NCBI RefSeq assembly: GCF_949987515.2
Contig: NC_082689.1
Coordinates: 6,811,501 to 6,875,500 of the forward strand
DNA length: 64,000 nucleotides
Reading direction: 5' to 3'
Source of the DNA: Delphinus delphis
Lineage: Eukaryota > Chordata > Mammalia > Artiodactyla > Delphinidae
Part shown: positions 33,901-45,900 of the stretch, piece by piece
Numbering within the stretch: position 1 is the stretch's first letter
Layout of the letters: every line of letters starts with the position of its first letter
Position numbers and translations under genes: made by a program
The notes under the pieces: model-generated
The model's input: the letters and a program-made list of their open reading frames with translations, nothing else
The model's database searches: none
What the model was told of the DNA's origin: nothing

Positions 33901-36900
33901 TCCCAGACTCAGGCTGTGGCTTCTAAGAGCTGCAGGCCCAGGGCCCAAGGTCAGCCAGGCCCGTCTCATCTCACCCCACCTCAGCAGGGGTGGGCAGGAC
34001 ACAGATGGTACCCACAGAGTGAGTCAGGGAGGGAGCTCAGGGAGGGTACAAGCCAGCCCCAGTTTCGAAAGTATTTTTTAATTGTCAAAACACGGCAGGT
34101 GAGAGCAGGCTCTGGACCAGGCGGAGGCCAGGGCGATCCTGGAAAAGCGCCTCCTCCCCTGGGCTCCGCACTCCGGGGGCCCATATATCTGAGAGCGCGG
34201 CTCTGGGCCAGGCCTGCCGCCCCAAACGTGTGTGAGCCACAGCTCCACCCAGGCCCCTCCAGCCTCCAGGACCACGGCCGGTACCTGAGCGATGCGGTGA
34301 TGCTGCAGCTTTATGACACGGGAGACGGCCATCTGCATGCTGCCAAACACCGCGACCACCTCCAAGATCTTGTCATCGAACGACGGGGCTGCAAAGGTCT
34401 GGAAGGGCCGGCGTCAGAGCTGACCTCTGCTCCCAGCTTCCCTGAACACGCCCCCCGCCACGCGCATCCTTCTCACCTGGGGGCCGCTGCACTGGCAAGA
34501 GCCCGACAGGCCCACTAGTAGGAGAAGCTATGGGGTGAACACTTGCTGACGGGTCTCCACGTCAGAGCCTGAGAGCAGCTGCCTGAGATCAAACCCCAGG
34601 CCTGCCACTCACTAGCGTGGGAGCTTGGGCAAGTTACTGTCTCTCTACCCGGGTTCCCTGTGTTAGCGGGGCTAACACAGGTACGTTCCTCACAGGTTCT
34701 CATGAGGGCCGTCAACGGGCACAGTGCTGAGAAGGACTGGCACACGCTCAGTGTGCAGCCGGTGTCAACTGTTTTTATTAGCTACTATGTACGAAGGAAG
34801 TCAGGCCCCTGGTTAAAACCTATCAATGCCCCCAGAGTTCTCGGCATAAATTCCAAACTCCTCCCTGGCTTACACGGCCCCACGGGAGCTCTAACCTCTC
34901 TGTGCTCCGCCCAGCACGCACACACCAGCGAGCCTCCTGTCCGCACCTGGCCCTGCCTGGCCGCCAAGCCTTCACATACGCTGCTCCCTCCTCCTGCCCC
35001 ATACCCACCTGACCTGTCCAACCCCGCATCACCCTCAGGTCTCAGTGTAGGTGTCCCTCCTCCTAGGAGCCCGTATTCCCAGATACGGGCCCGGATTCCA
35101 AGCCACGCCTGCGACCACGCCTGTCCTGCCTGGCATCCCTTTGTCGAGGCCGCGGGAGCGGGGCCTGCCTGCCGTGCTCTCCGCTGTGCCCCCGCTGCCG
35201 GCACAGGGGCCCCGCTCCACCCGTCCCTCCGCCTCACTGACAGAGCACCCCCAGAGCGGGAGGCTCCTCCATGGCTCCCGAAGGGGCCGCCTCTCGGGAC
35301 CCCGCCCCCATCCCCTTCCCTGGGCTCGGGCCCACGCCGCCCAGCACCCCCGTACGTACATCGTCCTCCTTGGTGCCCCCCCAGAAGTTGGTCCCTCCAG
35401 CATAGCTGGGAATGTTGAGGACAGCAATTCCCTGGAGACTGGGCAGTGGGATGGGTCGCCCGTCACACTGAGTGGTAGAAATGCGTAAAAGGAGAGAAGA
35501 GAGATCCAGGCGTCAGCTGGGGGCTCCCTCCCCCCAGCACACCGCCCTGGGCTAAGGCCGAGGGGCCACCGGGTCAGCAGAGGGGCCGGCAGGGGGCCGC
35601 CTGCTCACCTCCAGCAGGACCTTCTGCTCCAGGTTCTTGTAGGTTCTGTGCAGCAGCTCTCTGGTGCCGAGGACTCCGTACCACATCATGTTCTTGGTTC
35701 GACTCCTAGGGGTGGAAAGCAAAGCACGGACGTGGGTCTCAGTTTTCTCTACACAGCTACCTACGGCCCTTGCTGCCACCTCATCACAGATGGGTCACAC
35801 CGGGCAATCACTCCCAGCAGCGACACCGTTAAGATGAGGAGGACATGCCCTTGTCACATGTCCACGCGAGACGGGCTAAAGAGATATATTCACTGACCAG
35901 AAATTCTGCTAAAGAGTAACACTGCCAAGAAAGTAATCATACCCTGAGAGGTAAAAAAGGTAAGACATTACAGAACCTCACAAAAAAAAGTATAAATCAC
36001 AATTTTTTTCCAGCTATAAAATTATGCTTACCATAGAAAATTTGGAAAGGGCAGAAAAGCACAAAGGAGAATTCACAATCCCCACATCTGTAAGTACTGA
36101 TGATAAATGCTTCAGTGTATTTCCTTAGGAACTTGATTTACAGCTGAAATAGCGGTAACTGTGCACTTCGCCCTGCACGGAGAGCACCGCCCTGTGTCCT
36201 GAGCACGAATGACCACAACGGGGCACTTCCCACCAGCACTCGCTGAATTAACCCCTTTGACGGGTCTCTACTTGTTCCCACCCCTGAGCTCTATAACGTA
36301 CATGGCAGTGGCCCTTGGTAAACGCCTCTTTGCCGAAGTTCCCAATTACTTTTCAAGGGTAGATTTGTAGAAGCGGCATTTTCTAAGTAGACCTTCTCAA
36401 AGATACAAACTCAGGGAAGATTATATACCAGGATCCCAAGTTTCTAAAAATATGTCACATGAGGCCTTGCTCCTCACCTGTTCTGCTCTGATAAATTACA
36501 TGCATTTCAATGCCTTTTCAGTTGTATTCAGACTAACAGGGGTATCTTCAAATGATTTGGGCTCCCATCATGCACTGTGTAACAGGGATGCCCCCTGGGG
36601 ACCTCTGAGCCTTTTCTGATACTTGAGCCCCAGAGCTCCAAGGTTTTTGAGTTCTTATGCTTGATTTTGTTTTCCGAGAAAGGTCCAACCATACAGGAGT
36701 CGGGGGATTGCCGGGCAACTCCTCAGGTGTCACTGTGACCGCCTCCCTCCGAGTGACAAGGGCACCTGGCGGGGGCAGGTCTGCAGGCTCTCCAGCAAAG
36801 GGCCCCCTCCTCCTGCATCAATGGCTGTTCTCCGCCCAAACTACACACCAGCTTTCCTGCCTCTAGTTCTAGAAAGTCACAGCTGAACAGTCTGCCCTCC

Positions 36901-39900
36901 AGGTGACGGTCACCGTGGGGTGGGGCAGGAGACATCAACTCCCTTCTTCCCTTGTCACGTCTCCCCGGAGGAGAGGACTTTCTACTTCAGCCAGGAGGAA
37001 ACCTTCCCATTTCTCTCCGTCCTCTCCCCGACCAGGGGGAGACAGTACGTGGTGATTTAGGGGAGAAGCTGAACACCCCCAGCGAAACACCCCCCCGGGG
37101 CCTCTCCTGTGGCATTTGCCTGCTCGAGGGCCTTGCGGGGGAGCAAGCCCTAACCCCACCTGAGGGTGACATGGAGATGCCACTGCCGTGGCCATGACAC
37201 ACAGATGCGCCCCGCTTTCTGACAAGGCATTCGGGCTCCGTGTCTGTACTCTGCCTGAGGGCTCTGTGCGCCCCAGAAATTACCCCACGGCCAGAAGGAG
37301 AAACCACCACAAGACCCGAAGGACAGGCGTGCGCAGGAGCCGGCACCCACCTGCACTTCTCTGGGTGCTCGTCACGCTTGTTGTTGAAGTCCAGGGAGAT
37401 CTTCGCATCCAGGCCGATGCCAAAATAATTGTTCATGACGCACTTCTCTGTGTAATACTCTCTGCAAAGGAGCGTTTCACGCCATTTAGAACAACCCTGC
37501 ATGCCAGCCTCTAAGCAGTTCTTCCTGAGGGCAAAACTCAGTTTTTTTGTTTGTTTGGTTTTGTTTTTTTTTGGGGGGGGTGGCGGGGAGGTAACAGCAT
37601 TACTGAGATATAACTCACATACCATACAATTTACCCATTTAAAATGTCCAACTCCATAGTGATTGTTCACGTATTCAGAGTCACGACAATCAATTTTAGA
37701 ACAGCTCATCACCCCAAAAAGAAAGTCCACATCCTTCAGCCAGGAGCCCCAACCCCTCCCCAGCGCCGGCAACCACTACTCTGCTTTCTGTCCTCTGCGG
37801 ACTTCCAGATTCTGGATGGTTCCTAGAAATGAAATCACACAGCGTGTGGCCCTTTGCGTCTGGCTCCCATCACTGAGCACGTTTTCACGCCACGAACACT
37901 GGGTTCACCTGAGTTCAGGGCTTCAGCCCGGTTAATGGGGAACAGCGACGACCCACTGCAGGGATCCTTGGCTGATGGGCCTTTGGGCTGCTTCACTTTT
38001 GAGCTATGATTTGTGAACACTCGTACACACGCTTCAGTGGGGACGTGTTTTCTCTTCTCTTGGGAGTAACCCTAGGAAGGGACCTGCTGGGCCACGTGGA
38101 AACCCTGGTTTTTTGTTTGTTTTTGTTTGTTTTTGGCGGTACGCGGGCTTCTCACTGTTGTGGCCTCTCCCGTTGCGGAGCACAGGCTCCAGACGCACAG
38201 GCTCAGCGGCCATGGTTCACGGGCCCAGCCGCTCCGCAGCATGTGGGATCCTCCCGGACCGGGGCACGAACCTGCGTCCCCTGCATTGGCAGGCAGACTC
38301 TCAACCACTGCGCCACCAGGGAAGCCCAAAAACCCTGGGTTTTGAGGAACCGCCAGACTGTCTTAAAAGTGGCTGCATCACCTCACGTTCCCATCAGCAA
38401 CGTTAAACCTGATGACATCCGTGGCACACACGCTCACACGTGCTTACACCCTGGATCCCAAAACGTCCCTCAAACGTCCCTAGACCCAATCAAAGCAAAG
38501 TCCCCAATTTGAAAATGTCCAGCCCAGCCCCACGTCCCAGGTCCACTGCAGGTAAGACTCCTTCCGGACCCTCACCCCCGTGAACGAGGCCCGGCACACC
38601 ATGCTGGGGAGGGAGGAGAGGAGAGCAGCTTGTGTCTCCCCAGGGGAAGGAGAAGCCTCTCCCTGAAGGAAGAGACCACAGCCCTCGCTGCCAGGTGCGG
38701 AAATGCAGGGACCTCAGGTGACAGAAAGAGACAGCACATCTAGTTCCGGAGGCCTCTGTGGGCGCTGCTCATGTAAGCCTACAGCTCTGGCCTTGTTGGG
38801 GAGAACAACTCAGGAAGGGTCAGGACCACAGACCTTGACAGGCCCCGGCGTGAGGAGCAGACAGGAGGGTGGTGCCAGGCTGGGGACAAGGACGCGGGCC
38901 AGCACTGGAGCAGGTGTGGGAACCCAGGCCACCCTGCAGGAAAACTGGCTGCCACTGTGCAGGCTTGCAGCTCTGCTTCCCGAAAGCCAGAGTCTCTGAA
39001 CCGCACCTTTCTCACTGTTACTCTCCCCACCACGCCGGACACACATGGTGGACAACTTTTAACCAGCTGCCACTAGCCACTAGTTGCCCAGAACTTGCTA
39101 TCAGCCAGCAGGAAGGGAAATCTAGAAGGCTGGGCTTTCAAAATACCATGTGTCCCCGCAACGGTCTCTACACACACGAGAACAAGCTGCGCGAAAGCCC
39201 TCACTGCCTTTGACGCTGGGCAGTGGACACAGCACGTGGCGCGCAGAGCAGCGTCGGGACTTCGTTCCCCAGAGGACAGCATCTCCCCAGGCACGGCGAG
39301 AAGGCGCTTCCAGCCTGGGAGCTACACTAACGGGAGCGGCAGACCCGCCAGAAGGAAGGTGGTCAGGAGGCGGCGCCAATGCAGGGCCAGCAAGGACCGC
39401 GGGGAGGACGACCGAGGACACGGGCAGAGTCTCCAAGCCTGCCGAGGCCCCAGAAGGTCAGGCACGCGCCAGGACGGCGCCTCCCTTCCCAGACATTCCC
39501 AACCCACCCTCTGCCCCGGACGCCTCACACCTACTAGGTTTTCCTTATTGGCCAACACCAGCTGGAAAAGGGTCACCCAGGCAGCTGCTCACGAATTTCT
39601 CTAGTTAATTCCAAGCCAGTTTTCTACGCTCCAGCATTCAGCTAACAACATGCCCCCTTGGTTTACCCCGTACTCACAGGTTTTCTGGTTCGGAGTTAAA
39701 GGGATCAGCATTAATTAATAATCGACTGATGACTGAACCTCCAGGCAAGGAACCAGACATCCCGGCGCGAACATCTGTAAGGGAGAAAACAGGAGACAGT
39801 ACTGCCTGGCGGCTCCCAAATGAAGAGGCCGTCGTGTCTTTGAGGCTAATGGTCCACATGTTCTTCACAAGGTTATTATAATAAGATGTTTCTAAAATAC

Positions 39901-42900
39901 CGCATAAAAATGTCCAAACTTTGACAATTAATAGTCTCAGGGCAAAAATCGCTGTCATAAATCCATATTCACAGAACAAAAATGAACGCCGGGTGGTAAC
40001 CAACACCTATGAGACACATCAGAAAAGACCTTACAAAGATAGTTCTCACTAAGTTAAGAAACTCCACCAAAATGATCCCTACTGCAACTAATCGTAGGGT
40101 CTAGTCATACAACTTTATAAGGCTAAATTCATGAGAAAAGGTTAAACAAGGAACCCTCCAGGTGACCAGAACCCTCAAGATACCTGCACCAATTTAAAAA
40201 ATTTAAATTATAAACAGTAAGGCTGAGATGGAGCCCTGCTTTTGAACATTCTGCCAATCCATCCCTTCCAGTAACATCTTTGCTGCTTATTAACCAAATC
40301 TGTCTCAGCCTCTTTTCCCTAGAGCTTCCGCAATTTTCTTTCTATTCAAATGAGATTCACCTAGCGATTGCCAATCACTTACAGGAGCAGCGTGTGCTCT
40401 AGCTTTTGCCCAGCAGGCCTCACGAAGCGGCCTCAGGAAGCTGGTTAAGGGACCATTCCCTCCTACTACAGACACAGAGTGTTATCGTGACTCCCCCTGA
40501 GGGAAGAAGCAACAGGAGCTGCCTTGACATGATCCTGGGCGAAATGAAGGCAAGGCAAGGGCACTGGGCCCGACTCTCCCGGTGGCCAGCTGTGCTCCTT
40601 CTGCAATCATGCTGGAAACAAAGGGGTGATCCACCGGCTCCCCGTCACGACCTGCCGGCCCTTCCCTCTTCACTCAGCCCAACCCCTATTTACCCATCAG
40701 CACCCAGCTCGAGTATCACCTCCTCAGTGACATCTTCCTGGGACCCCAGGGCAACGATTTGAATGCCGTCTGCTCTTTGTAATAAACAAGAGCACTTTTC
40801 ATACCGTGACATGACTCTGAAATTCTGTCTATCTTTCCCATGGATCTGTGAACTCTTGGAAGACAGGGGCCTGGTCTCGTTAACCCCTCAGACTACTGCC
40901 AGGCAGAGCGACAGCTGGGCACTGAGCTGGAAAGCTTAGTGCCCTGCCTGCGCCCCTCCCCCGGACACACAGTGCGGTGCCCCACTCACTGGGGAACAGG
41001 ATCTTCGTGTTCAGTGCTGGCAGGCTGTCCCGGTTTCCTGACTGCGAAGGAAGAGAGGCAGAACCACCCAGGGACAAGCTTCCTTTGCTTATCAGCTTTT
41101 CACACGGGGATTTGGACACTATGAGAACAGAACAGAAAACAGAACGCGACTGAGCTACTGGCAGCGTTCATCAGAGAAAGGAGCAGGCGGAGGGGGGCCA
41201 AGGGAAGCGAGGAGTGGGCACAAGTGCCACCAGCCGCGGCCGAGTGTGCAAGACGAGGAGCGAGGCAGCGAGCAAGGAGGGGAAACGAGAAAGGGGACGC
41301 AGAGGCGAGCGGGCTCGGGCACCCGCCAAAGAGACACAGGCCCCTGAGGGGCTGGGGCCGCGCTGATGTGAGGTGACCTGACGAGGCCAGGGAGGGGAGG
41401 GGCGGCCTGCAACCGCAGTCGGGCCGTGGGGTCTGTGCACGGGCAGAGGGGAGTCCTGCACAGGAACGTGGTGGAGGAAACTCTGGGGCACGATCTCCCG
41501 GTGGCTCGTAAAGGCCACGAGCGAGGGGGCCGCACAGAGTTGGGGCTGTTCCAGGAGGGCTAGGGGTCCCCAGGTGGTGGCCCGTACAGCTGGGTGGTCC
41601 CTTACCACCTGGAGCAAACGTGGCATGTGGCCAGCTGCAGCCAGGAGGCCCCAAGCCCTGGGTGAGGACCCCGGGCGCGCAGGGAGGTTCAGAGGGAAGT
41701 GCCGCCCCAGCAGCAAGGTCGCCCCCTGCCCAGGGTCCCGCCAGGCCTGCACCAGGCGAAAGGAGGTGGTATGTGAGACAGGTCGCCTGTTTGAGACTTT
41801 TTACACTTCCAAGTGGCCACAGAAACCGTAAGAAAGCACCCGTAAGCTTCCCAAGGCAAGCTTCTGAGCAGCGCAGACAAAAAGGCCTGACGGCGGCGCC
41901 GCGGGTCACGAGGGCCACTGTACCTCTGCGGAGGCTCCTGCCCTTGGCAGCGCCGTGGCCCTCGCCGTGGCCCTCGCCGTGGCACGCTCTGTCGTCCGAC
42001 TTCAGGTCCTTCTTCTCCTCCGACTCGGAGAGACCTAAGATGAACCCCTCGTGCTCTTGGGTCTGGGCGTTCTGCTCGTCCACAGCTGTGCAAGGCAAGG
42101 GTATTTGCAGCTGAGCGCACGGACGTTACCCCGCAGGCATCACCGGGCTGGCGGGGCTCCCACTGGACGCGGACCCCCTCCTCATCTCACTCATCTCCCT
42201 TCAAACGTCGTCTCGGCTGAAGGCTTAGACCCGAAGCTCCGACCCGTCCCACTTTCTCCCCGGCCCCGGCACACAGGGCACCGGGACACTCGTGCCAGCT
42301 GGCTGGGGAGGAGGGCCGAGGGCTGGGAGAGACAGAGGGGAGGGGAGTAACGAGCGAGAGCACGCACAGCCCGGAGGGAACAGTGCACCCGCCAGTGCGC
42401 AGGGGCAGGTCACGACCTCACTATTCTCACTGTAAGAAGAAGCAGGTCGATCTGCTCAGAGAGAAAAGGGTCTGATGAGAGCAGAAAAGGTATGAGATGG
42501 TTTCTGAAGGTACCGAGAGATAAGACAAGAAAACTTGCTGGGGAGGATCTCAGGGTCTGGGTGAGGGTGGAGGTAATGCAGTTCACAGTCACTGTGGTTT
42601 TACAGTGTTCTCTTCAAAGCTTAGCAAACAGAGTCTAGGAAAAGGGAGCGATCGACTGGGCGAGTCTCTAACCCTATGCAGGGGTGCCTCTCTCCCCCAG
42701 GCCGACTAAGGACATTCAGCAGTGGCATCAGGGGACACCAGGGCCGATGACCTGTCCAAGCCCCGGGCCCCTCGACCACTGGAGCCGGCGCCTGCCTCAG
42801 ACACCACAGCGCAGACGCCCCCCCCGCCTTTTTTTTTTCTTTCTGTTAAAAGTATTTTGTCTTGTTTTAATATTTCATCAGCTTTATAGGGTTACAACTG

Positions 42901-45900
42901 TCTTAAATATTTCTGCTTTAAATACAATCTGCACATAATGTTATAAAATGTAAACTTTCAGTGTCCTTTTCAATTTCAAAATCACACCTTTTTTTTTTCT
43001 TTTTTTGGTCTTTTTTTTCCCCCCTCCCTTTCAATACCTGAATGTCCTGCAAAAACTGAAATAAATCGTCACAGGCTGCCCCACCATGGCCAGGGCGCAA
43101 CAGGCTGGGCCCGGCCAGAGGTAGAGGGTAGTTTTACATCTTTTTATTGGAAGTTTTTTCTCCCTTTAACCTGAGTTCAGGTGCCATCCCCACGCCCTCT
43201 GACAAACCCCAGAGAAACTGAAATTTCACATGTCAGGAAAGAAAGGCTGAAGTCGTGTTTGCCAACAAAAAAGGCAGAAGCAAAATTAAGTGGGGGAAGA
43301 AAGAAAGGATGGTAGTGGGCAAAAATGCTACCAGTGAGAAAAGGGGCTGTACAAATGCACAACTGTTACAAGCAAACCCCCCCCCACAACAGCCGGACAG
43401 CTACAGCCCTGCGGCCGGTTTGGAGGTCACAAGGAAGCCTCTAGAAGCAGCTCATCCACAAGCACCTCCAGAACGGGGGGGCCCCTGGAGCCCCTCTCCA
43501 CCCTGGGTTTGGGGGGTCCCCACCCTCAGCGTGCTGCTGAGCCCCGCCTGTTCTGGAGTGGACAGCACTCAGCCCCCAACCCCTTACGTCCCGGTTTGCA
43601 TAAGGGGTGCTGAGCGGCACCCCGGAAACCCCCCCGACAGGCAGCGGCGGGGCTGGGGGGCGCCCCAGGCAGAGGCAGGGCCCCTGGGTACTGAGCGCCC
43701 GCTGGCCCCAGGCCCCACTCGCGTTTCCACAGCTGGTGGACTCCCCGTGCCCCGTCCCCTACAATCATCAGCATCGCCCAGCACCGCAGGCACACACCGA
43801 GTTAGACCTGGGGGAAGGAGCCTCCCCTGCGGGACACCTGCTCCCCCAGACACCCGCGGATGCTCAACAGGACGCACGGGGGTGGGACCCTGAGCTGGGG
43901 GCTGGTGGGGGTGGGCGGCCAGGCGGGGGTTCTGGCATCAGAAGTCAGACCTGAGGCAGAAAGAGACTCGCAGCGGGGCTGCCCACCCGCCCACCCACGT
44001 GCTGGCAGAATGGGGGGTGGAGGGCAGCCACCCGCGCTCCTGCGGTCAGGTGTCCCCCCGTCTCTGAGCACCGCCCCGGTGCGCCCGGCCTCCGACACCA
44101 TCCTCACCTCTCTGTCCCTCACATCGTCCTACAGCCTCATCCCCCACCTCTGGCCCAGGCCCACCTCCCTCCTGGGCACGGGGCCGTCCTCCGCGGGTGT
44201 CCTCAGAACACCTCAGGTCTCAGCACGGAGGCTCTCCTCGGACCCCCCGCCCCCAGAGACAGTCCCACCTCTAAGCGGACAAGGCCCGGCTGCGCCCGAG
44301 GTCTGCCAGAGCTGCCACAGGTGAGGACACTTCCAGGGAGTGGGTCCCCCAACACGCTCCCCGCGTGTGCCCGCGCGAGGCACCTTTCCACCAGCTGGGG
44401 GCGCCCTCTCGGCTCTGCCGTCCGCTCAGTGTCTTTCCATCGGGCACAGGCCCTGAGGAAGGAGGCGCTGGCCTGCGTCAGGCGGTCCAGAGCGTCTCTG
44501 GCCTACACGGTGGGTCCCTCTGTGTCTCGCGCCACGTTCAGGGGGAAACGGGGAGCGCCCAGGGCTGGCCTGCAGAAAGCCCCGCGGCATCCAGAGCCCG
44601 GCTACCTTTCTCTGTGTGCTCTATGATCTGGCGAATCGCCTTCTTCAGGCTGTTGGCTCTCAGCATGAGCTGCTCCCGAGGACGGAATATCTGCGGCCGG
44701 GCTGGGCAGGCCGACCCCACGGCACGGTCCCCGGTGGAACTGGAGCCACAGCTGCCGCCCGCCCCCTCCCCGTCTTCCGCCTCCTCGGCGATGGTGGGGG
44801 GCGGCGTAGGCAGAGAGGACGAGGCCTGGGACTCGTCATCCAGGGTCTTGAGGAGAGAATCCAGCTTCTCTTTCAGGACAGAGCACTGGGCGGGGAACAG
44901 AGGAGGGAGTGGAGGGGCTGCTGCCCCGCCCTGACACCCACCCCAGGTGCCCAGGACGCACCTTCTTGGCCATGACCTCCGACTCCTCTGAGCTCTCGGT
45001 GGTCTTCTCGTAGGCCTTCCCCACCCGAGCCACGAAGTCCTTCACGGTCTCGCAGAGCACTCTGTGGGGGGAACGCGGGAAGAGGCTTCTAGAGAGACAG
45101 TCCTGGCTGGGACCCTGACTCCCCTGAGGCCGCTGGGCACTCACTTGGCTGATGAGATCACCACCGAGTGCTGGTCGGAGGTCAGGATCTTAGAGAGATG
45201 GGCCGCGACCGAGTCTTCATAGAAGAGAATCTGCTGCACCTGCCATTGCCCCAAACAGGGCGGGCGACTGTCAGCCCCACGATGGAGCCCGGTGAGCTCG
45301 ACACTAACCCCCGCCCCTTGCCGGCCAGCCCCAGCTCACTTCATGCTAATCTGACAGATTTCAAAAGCTTCACAGAGCTGTGGATGAAGGGATCTTAACA
45401 GAAAAGAACACGGTGATAAAACCTCGTGAATGGCTCGTGCTGCTTTCGTCGGAGATTCAACACCGCCAGCCTGTGCTGGACTGGAGTCCTGAATCCCGCG
45501 TCCTCCTCAGCAGTACAGGCAGCAGGCAGGGTCCTCAGCTGAGGCTCCAGTCGCATTTCTCTGCCTGGCTGGAACTCGGCCCGGGCCCCTCTCCACCTCT
45601 CGATACAAATCACCCCCTTCACCGCTCACCCCTGCCTGCAGAACTGGGGTCGCTCACCCTGTGTGACGAGCCCTCTCTTTAGACCTTGGCCCGGGGTTGG
45701 CCAACTTTACTACTGGCCGGAGAGTAAATATTTAGGCTTTGTATACGTACGTACGCTCCCTCTCTTAAAACGTGCAAACCATTCTCTGCTCTCAGGCCAG
45801 GTCACAGCAGCCCAGGCAGGTGTAGCCTGGGGGGCTGTAGTTTGCCAACTGCTGCCCTTGACCCTCCTGAGGGGCAGACAGGCCCTGGCAGAGCCCTCTC

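Larger units (their letters stand above)
34399..35359 (-). other. DGKD: DGKD intron with MIR and L2 relics
   Basis: A MIR in + orientation lies at about 34590-34790, and an L2-like stretch in + orientation at about 34810-35140. The rest is GC-rich unique sequence. Confidence 0.6.
37462..39677 (-). other. DGKD: DGKD intron with L1 3' end and nested SINE
   Basis: An old L1 3' UTR in reverse lies at about 37590-38410, with a SINE nested in it at 38109-38329. Positions 38410-39677 are unique, GC-rich and without recognised exons. Confidence 0.65.

Noticed and set aside
34660..35418. 252-codon open frame on the + strand
   Set aside because: Much of it is MIR and L2 repeat sequence, and its end is antisense to a DGKD exon.
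36987..37772. 261-codon open frame on the - strand
   Set aside because: It contains the DGKD exon 37351-37461 with intron sequence on both sides kept open by chance. Only the exon part resembles a DAG kinase.
41100..42098. 332-codon open frame on the - strand
   Set aside because: It is the DGKD exon 41924-42085 read through into a GC-rich intron that happens to be open. The donor at 41923 and the continuation in exon 41118-40990 show the true structure.
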